Below are positions 35,410 to 44,351 of a stretch of 64,000 nucleotides of DNA, in pieces (the stretch's first letter is position 1; every line of letters begins with the position of its first letter). A program made the translations under genes and the position numbers. The notes beneath the pieces were generated by a model. The model was not told the origin of the DNA, did no database searches, and saw only the letters and a list, made by a program, of their open reading frames with translations. This DNA is from UBA2256 sp964531105 (GTDB lineage: Bacteria; Spirochaetota; Spirochaetia; Treponematales; Rectinemataceae), in the NCBI GenBank assembly GCA_964531105.1, contig CAZHFN010000010.1, forward strand, positions 1 through 64,000. Direction: 5' to 3'.

Positions 35410-35809
35410 TAGTTCAGCTATTCTTGCAGTGCTCTTTGGAGAGGCGGAAGCTGAAGAATTTATTGCCGCGCTTACCTCGCCCGAAAGAAAGTTCATCAGT
35501 TCGGTCAACAAGCTGGAAACCATGATCGTCGTGGAATCCAGAAAAGGTGAATTGGGAACTAAGGTTTTGGGCAAGTTGCTTGCCGCAGCAGATATAGAAA
35601 CGCTTCCCTTCGATTCGAGTCAGGCTGAAATAGCCATGGCTGCGTGGCGTCGATACGAAAAGGGAATACACCCTGCGTCTCTAAATCTAGGCGACTGCGC
35701 CGCATACGCCCTGGCGGCAACGTTGAACGATTCCATTTTATGCAAAGGCGACGACTTTCGTAAAACCGATGCGAGCATTGTGCTTGTCGCTATGCCGCCT
35801 AACGCTTGA
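35399..35809 (+). CDS. vapC: VapC toxin, PIN-domain ribonuclease
   Basis: PIN-domain RNase of 136 residues. The acidic catalytic residues are visible: Asp in MVIDSSAIL, Glu in SVNKLETMIV, Asp in LNLGDCAAYA and Asp in CKGDDF. All four are intact, so the toxin should be active. Rv0624-like VapCs cleave tRNA or rRNA. Its last 11 bases overlap the end of kdgK on the opposite strand. Confidence 0.9.
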   Translation: MVIDSSAILAVLFGEAEAEEFIAALTSPERKFISSVNKLETMIVVESRKGELGTKVLGKLLAAADIETLPFDSSQAEIAMAAWRRYEKGIHPASLNLGDCAAYALAATLNDSILCKGDDFRKTDASIVLVAMPPNA

Positions 35810-36890
35810 CCCTCCCCGATGCGTCGCCCTTCATGAGCGAGAGAATTTCGTCCTTTGTTGAATAGTTGAAGTCGCCCCGGATGGAATGATTGAGACAGCT
35901 GGCAGCCGCCGCAAAGCGCACGGCCATCGAATCCTCAATAAGATCGGGGCTGGAAAGAGCGAAGATGAGGGCAGCCGAGAAGGAATCGCCGCCGCCCACC
36001 CTATCCACAATATCGGTTATCTCATAGGGCTTGTAGGCACCGGCAGTTTCGGGGGCGAAGCAGGCCTTGCCTGTAGCGACATCGTAGAGCATGGCGCCCC
36101 AGCGGTTATGGCTGGCCGAAATGCTTTCGCGCAGTGTGAATGCCACTTTCTTGATGTTGGTAAATTGGGCTCCTATCTGTCGCGCAACGTCAGGGTAGCT
36201 TTGGATATGAAGCGAACCTGAAGTAACATCGGTGTTGCCAGCCTTAATACCCAGCACGTCGGAAGCGTCTTCCTCATTGCCGATTAGTATGTCCACGTAG
36301 GGCAAAGCCTGGGTCATGATTCGCTTGGCCAGGGCCGCGGGAGCAGTGCCCGGCTCCCATCGCCAAAGATTTTTGCGAAAGTTGAGATCGCAGGACACCG
36401 TGAGGCCACGTTTCTTCGCTTCCTTGGCCGCATGGAGCATAACCTCGGCCGCGTTGGCCGACAATGCCGCCGTAATGCCAGTGAAGTGGAACCAGCGCGC
36501 ATCCTTGAAAACCGCATCCCAGTCATAGGATCCAGCCGGAGCAAGGCTGATGGAAGAGTAGCTGCGGTCGTAGATTACCTTGCTGGGCCTTTGGTTGGCG
36601 CCTTCCTCCACATAAAAGCAGCCTAAGCGCCCTTCGGTTGTTCTCAGTATTTTGCTCGTGTCGATACCGACGTTGCGCAAATGACCCACGCAGGCATCGG
36701 CAATTTCATGGGTGGGCAGGGCAGTGACATAGGAGACCTGCCTTCCTGAGAAAGCGAGAAATGCAGCCACATTGGCCTCCGCGCCGGCAAAACTGACATC
36801 TATACTGCCGGGAAAAGCCTGCCTGAAGCGCTTTTTAAAAGGGACATCTATTCTGCTCATTATCTCGCCGAAGGTTACGAATTCGCTCAT
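35799..36890 (-). CDS. kdgK: 2-keto-3-deoxygluconate kinase (PfkB family)
   Basis: PfkB-fold sugar kinase of 363 residues that phosphorylates 2-keto-3-deoxygluconate to KDPG. Motif 1 is in SFAGAEANVAAFLA and motif 2, with the catalytic Asp, is DIVDRVGGGDSFSAALIFAL. The tie to KDG rather than another sugar comes from the adjacent KDPG aldolase gene and the family pattern. It is the last gene of the leftward operon iclR-DTA-ridA-kdgA-kdgK. Confidence 0.9.
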   Translation of the reverse strand: MSEFVTFGEIMSRIDVPFKKRFRQAFPGSIDVSFAGAEANVAAFLAFSGRQVSYVTALPTHEIADACVGHLRNVGIDTSKILRTTEGRLGCFYVEEGANQRPSKVIYDRSYSSISLAPAGSYDWDAVFKDARWFHFTGITAALSANAAEVMLHAAKEAKKRGLTVSCDLNFRKNLWRWEPGTAPAALAKRIMTQALPYVDILIGNEEDASDVLGIKAGNTDVTSGSLHIQSYPDVARQIGAQFTNIKKVAFTLRESISASHNRWGAMLYDVATGKACFAPETAGAYKPYEITDIVDRVGGGDSFSAALIFALSSPDLIEDSMAVRFAAAASCLNHSIRGDFNYSTKDEILSLMKGDASGRVKR

Positions 36891-36896
36891 CGCGGC

Positions 36897-37556
36897 CTAC
36901 CCCCTCACTTCGTGGAAAATTTTCATCGCTTGGGCTGCATTAACTTTTATGGTATCCCAGTCTTTTTTTGCTATGAGGTTTTTGGGGGCGATCCAAGATC
37001 CGCCCACGGCCAGGATATAGTCCTTTTCCAGCCAGGAGACAAGGTTTTGCGCATTCAAGCCGCCCAAAGGTATATACCCTAGGCCTAAGAAATTATACGG
37101 ATTGTTGACGGATTCCAGGTATTTGAGCCCGCCCATGGGTTCGGCGGGAAAGAATTTGAGTACACGGCAGCCGAGTTCGATGGCGGCCTCTATTTCCGAT
37201 GCGGTGGAAATGCCCGGGGCGAAGGGAAGCCCCACTTCTATCGCTTTTTCGACCACCCGGCGGTTAAAACCGGGAGATACGCCAAAATCTGCCTTGTTCG
37301 CCTTCACATCCAATACTTGAGCCGGTGTCAGTATAGTGCCGACTCCAGCTTGCATCTGGGGAACTTCGGCAACGATCCGCTTGAGAGCATCCATGGCCGC
37401 GGGAGTGCGTAGCGTAAGTTCCATCGCAGTGATTCCTTCATTCACCAAGGCTCGTGCGATGGGAACCGCATCGTTGGCATCGTCGATCACCATGACTGCA
37501 ATTATGCCCTTAACTCTCAAGGCCTTTGTTCTGAGATCGCCAAATACAGTATCCAT
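36897..37556 (-). CDS. kdgA: KDPG/KHG aldolase
   Basis: Class I aldolase splitting KDPG to pyruvate and glyceraldehyde 3-phosphate. The Schiff-base Lys134 lies in RVLKFFPAE and the catalytic Glu in AMELTLRTP (about residue 46). The protein has 219 residues. Start ATG at 37556 is preferred, with GAGGAGG six bases upstream. The ATG at 37571 sits before that site. The gap to kdgK is six bases. It finishes the Entner-Doudoroff-type end of the pathway encoded here. Confidence 0.94.
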   Translation of the reverse strand: MDTVFGDLRTKALRVKGIIAVMVIDDANDAVPIARALVNEGITAMELTLRTPAAMDALKRIVAEVPQMQAGVGTILTPAQVLDVKANKADFGVSPGFNRRVVEKAIEVGLPFAPGISTASEIEAAIELGCRVLKFFPAEPMGGLKYLESVNNPYNFLGLGYIPLGGLNAQNLVSWLEKDYILAVGGSWIAPKNLIAKKDWDTIKVNAAQAMKIFHEVRG

Positions 37557-37567
37557 GTCCTGCCTCC

Positions 37568-38026
37568 TCATTCAACTTCGAAAATAAATTCGATCTCTAC
37601 GGGAATGTCGCCCGGAAGCTCGTTGGTGCCAATGGCTGAACGGGCATGACGCCCGGCATCGCCAAAGACATCGATAAGCAGCTGAGAACAGCCGTTGATT
37701 ACCGAAGGCTGGCTGTTAAACCCTGGAGCGCTGGCGACAAAGCCTAATACCTTTACTACATTTTTTACCTTGTCCAGGGATCCTAAGCTGTCGTGCAGCA
37801 CGGCCAGGGCATTGAGCACGCAAATCCTGGCGGCTTCCTGTCCCTGCTCGACGCTGACGCCTGCGCCTACCTTGCCGGTAAACACAGGCACGCCCTTGAC
37901 CGTGCAACCCTGGCCGGAAACAAAGGCCAAGTTGCCTACTCGTTTAACGCGCTGATATAAACCGCCTAGAGGTGGTACTTCGGGAAGCTTATACCCAGCC
38001 TTGGCCAAATTTTCATAAGCATTCAT
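37568..38026 (-). CDS. ridA: RidA-family imine/enamine deaminase
   Basis: RidA/YjgF family protein of 152 residues. It is longer than the usual 125-130 because of an N-terminal extension, with family blocks LAFVSGQG and HARSAIGTNELPGDIPVEIE, the latter carrying the Arg that binds the carboxylate. RidA hydrolyses reactive 2-aminoacrylate-type imines made by PLP-dependent lyases. Two PLP enzymes in this locus (38113 and 40185) could make such products, which explains its place here. It lies 11 bp before kdgA. Confidence 0.9.
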   Translation of the reverse strand: MNAYENLAKAGYKLPEVPPLGGLYQRVKRVGNLAFVSGQGCTVKGVPVFTGKVGAGVSVEQGQEAARICVLNALAVLHDSLGSLDKVKNVVKVLGFVASAPGFNSQPSVINGCSQLLIDVFGDAGRHARSAIGTNELPGDIPVEIEFIFEVE

Positions 38027-38112
38027 GTCGATTCCTCCTTGAGTGATCGAAAATTATCCGATGCGCGATTACTAATGCGCGCAACGCTACTGCAAAGTGA
38101 CGACGCATAACG

Positions 38113-39216
38113 TCAAACCCCTATAGACCTGTCCCTGGCGGCGATTTTCCATTCCGTGAAGCAAACCCCATCCCTATCGACGATGTGCGCTCGCTCATAG
38201 AGGGCGACGGTGGGGCAGATATGGGTGGGAATGACATACACTTCCTCGCCAACCTCGGGCAGGCCTTTCTTGGGTGCGGTAAAAACCCAATGTTCCTCGT
38301 TCTGGAGCACCGGCACGCTTCCCTCGTGATCGAGGATATATCCTCTCAAGCCCTTTGGGTCGGCCGATATGCCCTTATAGCCTAGATCGATTGTGAAGGT
38401 TCCCAGACCGGGATTCCTGCTCACTACCCGGGCCATAATGGCTGCCGCATACTCGAACTCCAGATCGGGAAAGCTGGAAGCATAGCTGTAATCATGGAGA
38501 AAGCAGGTGCCCGGCGATAGAGTAAGCTCCTGTCTGGGGGCATAGCAGGGGAATGTGGGCGTGCCGCCCATTACTACTTCGGGCACCGCAAGACCCAAAT
38601 TTATAAGGGAGGCGCGAAAACCTGCGGCAATAGCATAGCAGGCATCGGCGGCAGCCTGACGCTCTTCCAGATTCTCCTGATGATTATGCCCGTCGTAGCA
38701 GTGCAATCCGCCGGCGCACAGGCCGGGAGCGCTTGTGATGTATTTGTACAAAGCTTCGGCCTCAGGCCCGGGAGATATTCCGGTGCGATGCTGGCCAACA
38801 TCCAGATCAAGGAAAACGCCCAACTTCACCTTTGCCCCTTCGGCCAGGGTGTTAAGGGACTTTGCAATCCCGGTATTGTCGGCCAAAGTGGAAAATTTGG
38901 CATGGGGATATTTTTTTATAAGTTCCACAAGGCGTTCGGCATTTCTGCCCACTAAAGTATAGGAAAGCAGAATATCAGGCGCCTGCGCCCTCGCCAGCAT
39001 TTCGGCTTCGGCAATAGTGGCGCACTTGAATTTGCGCACGCCCCGCGCCATGGCCATGGCGGTGATTTCCGCGGTCTTGTGCGTTTTTATGTGAGGGCGC
39101 AGGCGCCCGGCATTGCCCGCAATCGCGATAGCACTTTCAATATTGGATTTAACGGCATCTTCGAAGAACAGCAGCGCCGGCGAAGGCAGCCTGGCGGCAT
39201 TGCTCAGCTTTTTCAT
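38113..39216 (-). CDS. D-threonine aldolase / D-serine dehydratase-like PLP enzyme
   Basis: Fold-type III (alanine-racemase-like) PLP enzyme of 367 residues. The PLP Lys is in RPHIKTHKT (about residue 47). The C-terminal domain has PTHICPT (His-x-Cys), the metal site of the D-threonine aldolase/eukaryotic-type D-serine dehydratase family. Reaction choices are retro-aldol cleavage of a D-beta-hydroxy amino acid or elimination of ammonia from D-serine. Sequence alone does not decide. It overlaps the end of the IclR gene by four bases. Confidence 0.87.
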   Translation of the reverse strand: MKKLSNAARLPSPALLFFEDAVKSNIESAIAIAGNAGRLRPHIKTHKTAEITAMAMARGVRKFKCATIAEAEMLARAQAPDILLSYTLVGRNAERLVELIKKYPHAKFSTLADNTGIAKSLNTLAEGAKVKLGVFLDLDVGQHRTGISPGPEAEALYKYITSAPGLCAGGLHCYDGHNHQENLEERQAAADACYAIAAGFRASLINLGLAVPEVVMGGTPTFPCYAPRQELTLSPGTCFLHDYSYASSFPDLEFEYAAAIMARVVSRNPGLGTFTIDLGYKGISADPKGLRGYILDHEGSVPVLQNEEHWVFTAPKKGLPEVGEEVYVIPTHICPTVALYERAHIVDRDGVCFTEWKIAARDRSIGV

Positions 39217-39998
39217 TTTCCTTCATACCCCATGAGTTTAGAAATTTCCTGCGCCGCCTGAATGATGGTTGCGGCGTTCTTTGCCTCGTCTTCGGTTTTG
39301 TAGCGGTACACCGGCCAGGCAACGCTCACTGCAGCGATGACCGATCCCGAATAATCGAACACCGGGGCGCCTATGCAGCGAATGTCGGGCTCGTGTTCCT
39401 CTATATCCGTGGAATAGCCCCGGGCTCGTATGGCATCCAGTTCGGCCAGGAGTGTGGATTTGGATACTATGGTTTTTCTGGTGTAGGGAATTAGCTGGAG
39501 CTGCGCAACAATATCCTTCCTATCGGGGTGCCAGGCCAGGAGGGCCTTGCCCAAGGAAGTGCAGTGCAGGGGCGCCTGCTTTCCAATGGTGGAATACATT
39601 CTGATCGTATGGACTGACTCCACCTTCTGTATGTAGACAACCTTAGCGTCCATGAGAATTGCCAGGTGGGTGGTCTCCTGAAAATGCCTGGCCAGGCGCT
39701 TGATAACCGGCCTGGAAACATCATGAAGATCCATGGAATCCAGCGCCTTGGAGCCCACGGTGAGCATCTTGAGGCTCAAGGAAAACCTGGAATCATCACG
39801 CTGCTGAATATAGCCTAAGGATTTCAGGGTTTTAAGAAAGCGGAACAGGGTGGGTTTTGCCAAACCTACCTTTTCCACCAGTTCGTCAAACGTAAAAGAA
39901 CCGCCCTCTGACAGGGCTTCGAGCACGGACATGGTTCGAACCGCAGCCGATATCTGCTTTTCTTCGGAACCGGTCTTGGATTCTGGATATTCGGCCAT
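39213..39998 (-). CDS. IclR-family transcriptional regulator (KdgR-like)
   Basis: IclR-type regulator of 261 residues with an N-terminal winged helix (about 15-75: TFDELVEKVGLAKPTLFRFLKTLKSLGY in two parts) and a C-terminal effector-binding domain. The motif PLHCTSLGKALLAW and the block CIGAPVFDYSGSVIAAVSVA are family marks. It is the first gene of the leftward catabolic operon and diverges from the SelA-like gene. Likely operators are at 40105-40124 and 47050-47066. The effector is probably an intermediate such as KDG, by analogy with KdgR. Confidence 0.92.
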   Translation of the reverse strand: MAEYPESKTGSEEKQISAAVRTMSVLEALSEGGSFTFDELVEKVGLAKPTLFRFLKTLKSLGYIQQRDDSRFSLSLKMLTVGSKALDSMDLHDVSRPVIKRLARHFQETTHLAILMDAKVVYIQKVESVHTIRMYSTIGKQAPLHCTSLGKALLAWHPDRKDIVAQLQLIPYTRKTIVSKSTLLAELDAIRARGYSTDIEEHEPDIRCIGAPVFDYSGSVIAAVSVAWPVYRYKTEDEAKNAATIIQAAQEISKLMGYEGK

Positions 39999-40104
39999 TG
40001 TCTTCGCGCCCAGACTTTAGGCTCTGGACGCTCCTCCGTAGTGCTGATCTTAGAACTATAGTGTCACCGCAATGCCAGAATATGTCAAGTTTGGATATGA
40101 TAAA

Positions 40105-40144
40105 AATGAAATCTTGTTCCAATTATATTGCCACATGGTGGCAA
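40105..40144. promoter_or_regulatory. KdgR/IclR-like operator and adjacent perfect palindrome
   Basis: In the divergent region between the IclR gene and the SelA-like gene, 40105-40124 (half-sites AATGAAAT and GTTCCAATT) resembles the operators of KdgR-type IclR regulators. Four bases on is a perfect 17-bp palindrome, TTGCCAC-ATG-GTGGCAA (40128-40144), a second regulator site or a second subunit site. Recollection of the KdgR consensus was used, no motif scan. Confidence 0.45.
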
Positions 40145-40184
40145 GACACCTTCCAATGTGCCATACTTATCCAAGAGGTGGAGC

Positions 40185-41315
40185 ATGAAAGGACAAGAGC
40201 TTAGAAACGCTATGGGACTTCCCCGGGTTATCAACGCATCGGGAACCCTTACAGCCTTCGGGGGGTGTCGACTGAGACCCGAGGCGGCTGCCGCTATGGC
40301 CGAGGCCTCTGGTCATTTCGTGGAAATGGAAACCCTGCTCAGAAAAACAGGGGAGCGGATTGCCGACATGCTGGGCGTGGAAGCAGCCCTGGTTACCGCC
40401 GGTGCATCGCCGGGTATAATCCAATCCATCGCCGCCAGCATCGCGGGGCAGGATCCCTGGCTTCGCAACTGTCTTCCTTCCTGTCCTCCCGCCCGATCCG
40501 AAGTGATTATCCAGCGCAGCCACCGCAATCCCTACGACAATGCAGTACCCACCGCAGGAGCGCGCTTCGTGGAAATAGGGGACTGCATAAAGACCCACCC
40601 GTGGGAGCTGGAAGCGGCGATTACCGAGAATACCGCGGCGGTGTTCTACGCCCTCCAGGCGGAGATGCTCAATGCCTCACTTTCACTGGACGAGACTTTG
40701 AAAATTGCCCACACCAAGGGCGTACCGGTAGTGGTGGATGCCGCCGCCGAACTGCCACCCAAATCCAACCTCTGGAACCTCTGCAAACGAGGAGCCGATC
40801 TCGTGATTTTCTCTGGAGGCAAGGAGATCGCTGGCCCCCAAAGCTCGGGACTGGTGGCGGGTAAAAAAGCTCTCATCGACGCGGCCCGCTACAACGGAGC
40901 GCCCAATTATGGCGTGGGCAGACCCACAAAGGCTGGCAAGGAAAATGTGATGGGGTTCCTAGCGGCCTTAGAAGCCTATCTCGCCGAGGACGAGGATGCC
41001 CGAATGGCCGATATGGCCAGAATCTGCGACCTTTGGCTGACTGGGCTCAAAGACCTGCCCGGGGTGCTCGTCTCGCCGTTCACCGCCACCGAACCGGGCA
41101 TTCATCCGGTGTGCATTCCCAAGGTGCTTGTGCGCAAGGCTGAAATGGATGCCCAGAACGCTCAGCGATCTTTGCGTGAAAAGGGCTCTGGCGAAACTGC
41201 AGTGCTCGTCGATTTGTGGAAGGGTGGTCTGGTGCTCAATCCTCAGACAATTGCGGGAACCGAAGCCGAAGAAGTCCTGGAGGCTCTCAAAAAACTGCTT
41301 GCCCCCAAGGCTTAG
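40185..41315 (+). CDS. SelA-like PLP enzyme (D-glucosaminate-6-phosphate ammonia-lyase type)
   Basis: PLP fold-type I enzyme of 376 residues related to selenocysteine synthase. PLP Lys213 sits in FSGGKEIAGPQSSG, the Asp in VPVVVDAAAELP binds the pyridine nitrogen, and TAGASPG marks the phosphate loop. Relatives (the DgaE and EF_0838 groups) act as ammonia-lyases on amino-sugar acids, making keto-deoxy acids. That product would feed kdgK/kdgA here. The ATG at 40185 has GAGGTGGAG before it; an in-frame ATG at 40128 falls within the operator region. Exact substrate unknown. Confidence 0.8.
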   Translation: MKGQELRNAMGLPRVINASGTLTAFGGCRLRPEAAAAMAEASGHFVEMETLLRKTGERIADMLGVEAALVTAGASPGIIQSIAASIAGQDPWLRNCLPSCPPARSEVIIQRSHRNPYDNAVPTAGARFVEIGDCIKTHPWELEAAITENTAAVFYALQAEMLNASLSLDETLKIAHTKGVPVVVDAAAELPPKSNLWNLCKRGADLVIFSGGKEIAGPQSSGLVAGKKALIDAARYNGAPNYGVGRPTKAGKENVMGFLAALEAYLAEDEDARMADMARICDLWLTGLKDLPGVLVSPFTATEPGIHPVCIPKVLVRKAEMDAQNAQRSLREKGSGETAVLVDLWKGGLVLNPQTIAGTEAEEVLEALKKLLAPKA

Positions 41316-41433
41316 CGCGGCTAACCGCAGCTGCTGCGCGGCATTCTACAACACGCCCTACGGCGAACTGAAACTGCAGAGCGCCACAGCCGCGCGGCGC
41401 GTTTCAGCCTTATGCCCGGCCGGGCGATGTGGT

Positions 41434-41453
41434 GCCGCCGCGCGGCGGCTTTT
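41434..41453 (+). terminator. Possible terminator after the SelA-like gene
   Basis: G+C-rich self-complementary GCCGCCGCGCGGCGGC followed by TTTT, between convergent genes. Its T-run reaches the dppF stop codon. Upstream the 120-bp gap also has a GCCCGGCCGGGC palindrome at 41414-41425. Confidence 0.55.
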
Positions 41454-42435
41454 AGTACAGGTGGCAGGCCACCTGATGTCCGGGGGCTACTTCCCTTAAA
41501 ACTGGTACTTCAACCCGGCAACGATCCATAACCTTGGAACAACGAGTGTGGAACAGGCAGCCCGGGGGTGGAGCCAGGGGGCTGGGTACATCCCCGCCCA
41601 AGGGAGCCCGCAGGCGCCGCTTAGCGGGGTTGGGAATCGGAATAGAAGAAAATAGAGCCTGAGTATAGGGATGGAGGGGCTGGGCAAAAATCTCCTTCTT
41701 GCCCGCGATCTCGGCGATTTTTCCCAAGTACATGACGGCAATGCGGTCCGAAATATGCTTTACCACACCTAAGTCATGGGCAATAAAAATATAGGTAAGA
41801 TTCTTCTTTGCCTTCAACTCCTGGAGCAAATTGATGATCTGCGCCTGGAGGGACACATCCAGGGCTGAAACCGGCTCGTCAGCTATCACCAGTTCAGGAG
41901 AGAGGGACAGAGCCCGGGCTATGCCAATGCGCTGGCGCTGACCGCCCGAGAACTCGAAGGGAAAGCGGGCATAGTAATCAGGATTGAGACCCACGGTGCC
42001 CAAGAGTTCCTTCACTTTTTCATCCCGTTCGGCGTTGCTCGACACCAGCTTGTGAATCATCAGAGGCTCGCCCACGTTGCCTGCAATATTCATGCGGGGA
42101 TTGAGGGATGCATAGGGATCCTGAAAGACCATCTGAATCTTGCGGCGTATGCCGCGTAGAGCTTCTCCAGTAAGATGGGTGATATCGGCGCCCCTGAATT
42201 CGATACGCCCTGAGGTTGGATCGATAAGCCGCAAGATGAGCCGGCCGGTGGTGGATTTACCGCAGCCCGACTCGCCCACTATACCGAAGGTCTCTCCCTT
42301 GGCTACGGAAAAACTCACATCGCTCACCGCCCGCACCAGGGCATGGGAGCCGCCGCCGGAGCCGGAAGCTCCTCCAGCCTTGTGAACCTTGAATTCCTTG
42401 GTCAGATTTTCTACCTTGAGAATGATGTCGCTCAC
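41452..42435 (-). CDS. Oligopeptide ABC transporter ATPase DppF/OppF
   Basis: Second ATPase of the peptide importer, 327 residues. Walker A is GESGCGKSTTGRLI, the signature FSGGQRQRIGIARAL and Walker B LVIADEPVSALD. The C-terminal oligopeptide extension holds several Cys residues (CLFHTRCSKVMDRC), a pattern seen in Opp/Dpp ATPases that can carry an iron-sulfur cluster. A Gly/Ser-rich insert (GGASGSGGGS) is present near residue 20. It overlaps the DppD gene by four bases and ends the operon. Confidence 0.92.
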   Translation of the reverse strand: MSDIILKVENLTKEFKVHKAGGASGSGGGSHALVRAVSDVSFSVAKGETFGIVGESGCGKSTTGRLILRLIDPTSGRIEFRGADITHLTGEALRGIRRKIQMVFQDPYASLNPRMNIAGNVGEPLMIHKLVSSNAERDEKVKELLGTVGLNPDYYARFPFEFSGGQRQRIGIARALSLSPELVIADEPVSALDVSLQAQIINLLQELKAKKNLTYIFIAHDLGVVKHISDRIAVMYLGKIAEIAGKKEIFAQPLHPYTQALFSSIPIPNPAKRRLRAPLGGDVPSPLAPPPGCLFHTRCSKVMDRCRVEVPVLREVAPGHQVACHLY

Positions 42436-43493
42436 GGCTGCCCTCCTTTACCACCCGCTGGCTTTCGGGGGCGGGGTTTGGCCTCCGGTGACTTTTTATC
42501 CAGAAGCTCATCCTCCCCTGCACCTAACCTGTTCCAGCAAGCCACCAGATGACCGGGAGCCGCCTCGATGAGATCGGGAGTATCGATAGCGCAGCGCGAA
42601 AGAGCCCTAGGGCAGCGATTGGCGAAGCGGCAACCCTTGGTTTCCCCTATCAGGCTAGGCACTGTACCGGGAATAGAATAGAGCTGGGCGCTTTCCTTTT
42701 CAATATCGGGAATGGAATCCATCAGACCCCTTGTATAGGGGTGCATGGGTTGGGCAAACAGCGATGAAGTCTCGGCAAACTCTGCGATCCTTCCGCCGTA
42801 CATCACCGCCACCTTATCGGCCACTTCGGCAATGACACCCAAATCATGGGTGATCATGAGCATCGACATGCCCATGGTCTCTTTCAGCTCGCGCAGGAGC
42901 TGGAGAATCTGGGCCTGTATGGTTACATCCAGTGCTGTGGTGGGCTCGTCGGCTATAAGAAGGGTGGGTTTGCAGGAAATAGCCATGGCTATCATAGCCC
43001 GCTGCCGCATGCCTCCGGAGAGCTCGTGGGGATAGGATCTAAGCCGCCGTTCGGGGTCGGGAATACCCACTTTTTTCAGGGATTCCAGGGCTATCGCCCA
43101 GGCTTCCTTTTTATCGATAGAACGATGGGCGCGCAGGGCTTCCACGATTTGCCGCCCTATGGTGTAAACCGGATTGAGGGATGTCATGGGCTCCTGGAAA
43201 ATCATCGCAATGGAATTGCCCCTTATGCGATACATATCCTTTTCGCCCATAGCGGCGATGTCCTGGCCATCGAAAAGAATTTGGCCTGCCACAATCCTTC
43301 CCTGAGGCTTGGCATACAATTGCATCACGGAAAGGGCTGTCACCGTCTTGCCCGAGCCGGATTCTCCCACCAAACCCAGGGTTTCGCCCCGGGTCAGATC
43401 GAAGCTCACCCCGTCCACGGCGCTCACGATGCCAGCGGGAGTGGAAAAATGAGTTTTAAGACCGCGAATCGACAGCAAAATGTCCGACGGCAT
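42432..43493 (-). CDS. Oligopeptide ABC transporter ATPase DppD/OppD
   Basis: First ATPase of the importer, 353 residues. Walker A GESGSGKTVTALSV, signature LSGGMRQRAMIAMAI and Walker B LLIADEPTTALD are all intact. The C-terminal Opp domain has the Cys motif CRFANRCPRALSRC. A short Lys/Pro-rich tail follows. It lies three bases after the permease gene DppC in the operon order dppA-B-C-D-F. Confidence 0.93.
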   Translation of the reverse strand: MPSDILLSIRGLKTHFSTPAGIVSAVDGVSFDLTRGETLGLVGESGSGKTVTALSVMQLYAKPQGRIVAGQILFDGQDIAAMGEKDMYRIRGNSIAMIFQEPMTSLNPVYTIGRQIVEALRAHRSIDKKEAWAIALESLKKVGIPDPERRLRSYPHELSGGMRQRAMIAMAISCKPTLLIADEPTTALDVTIQAQILQLLRELKETMGMSMLMITHDLGVIAEVADKVAVMYGGRIAEFAETSSLFAQPMHPYTRGLMDSIPDIEKESAQLYSIPGTVPSLIGETKGCRFANRCPRALSRCAIDTPDLIEAAPGHLVACWNRLGAGEDELLDKKSPEAKPRPRKPAGGKGGQP

Positions 43494-43496
43494 GGC

Positions 43497-44339
43497 TCAC
43501 ACTCCTTTGATGTCGTGCCTGAATCGCGGATCTACCTGATCGCGCAGGACATCGCCTACCAGGTTGAACGACAGCACCGTCAGAACAATAAAAAATCCGG
43601 GAATAAGCAGCATCCAGGGAGCCCTGGCCAGATAAATGGATCCTTCGGAGAGCATGTTGCCCCAGCTGGGAATCTCAGGAGGAAGCCCGAGACCCAGAAA
43701 GTCCAGGGAAGCCATGTCCAAAAGGGAAAAGGCAAAGGTGAAGGTAGCCTGGACAATGACAGGCGAAGTGAGGTTGGGGAAAATATGCTTGATTAAAAGC
43801 CGGAAGTCAGAGGCACCGGCTGAGCGGAAGGCCTCGATGTAGACTTCTTCTTTTAACTTGAGTGTCATGCCGTAGACGATGCGGGTTGTGCGGGTGAGGT
43901 AGGTAATGCCCACGGCGAGGATCACATTCACCATGCCGCGGCCAAAAATAGTCATGAGCACCAAAGCCAGCAGCAGCGAGGGAAAGGCCATCATCACATC
44001 GATAAGCCGCATGAAGGGGGCGTTGAGGGCCTTGAAATAGCCGGCCACCAGGCCTACAAAGATGCCGATAGTGACCGAAAAGAGCACCACGCCCACCGAG
44101 CTTATAAGACTTGTTCTGGCACCGTAGACCACCCTGCTCCAGATATCCCTACCAAAATTGTCGGTGCCAAAGATATGGCCTTTGCCGGGGGGAAGAAGCC
44201 TGTTGGCTGGGTCCATGTCCAAGGGATTTATAGGCGCAACCAAGGGCGCTAAAAGGGCCATGAGAATGATAAAGCCCAGGAAGGCCAGACCGGCGATTGC
44301 GATCTTTCGGGACCGCAGCATTTTTAGAAATCCTGACAT
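43497..44339 (-). CDS. Oligopeptide ABC transporter permease DppC/OppC
   Basis: Inner-membrane permease of 280 residues with six helices and a periplasmic N-terminal part (OppC_N-like: PLDMDPANRLLPPGKGHIFG). The EAA loop is EAFRSAGASDFRLLIKHIFPN. It sits between dppB and dppD. Ligand specificity lies in the binding protein. Confidence 0.93.
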   Translation of the reverse strand: MSGFLKMLRSRKIAIAGLAFLGFIILMALLAPLVAPINPLDMDPANRLLPPGKGHIFGTDNFGRDIWSRVVYGARTSLISSVGVVLFSVTIGIFVGLVAGYFKALNAPFMRLIDVMMAFPSLLLALVLMTIFGRGMVNVILAVGITYLTRTTRIVYGMTLKLKEEVYIEAFRSAGASDFRLLIKHIFPNLTSPVIVQATFTFAFSLLDMASLDFLGLGLPPEIPSWGNMLSEGSIYLARAPWMLLIPGFFIVLTVLSFNLVGDVLRDQVDPRFRHDIKGV

Positions 44340-44351
44340 ACGGCCCTCCTT

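Noticed and set aside
42846..43796. Rightward open frame of 316 codons over dppD/dppC
   Set aside because: No family features, and it is fully covered by two well supported ABC genes on the other strand.
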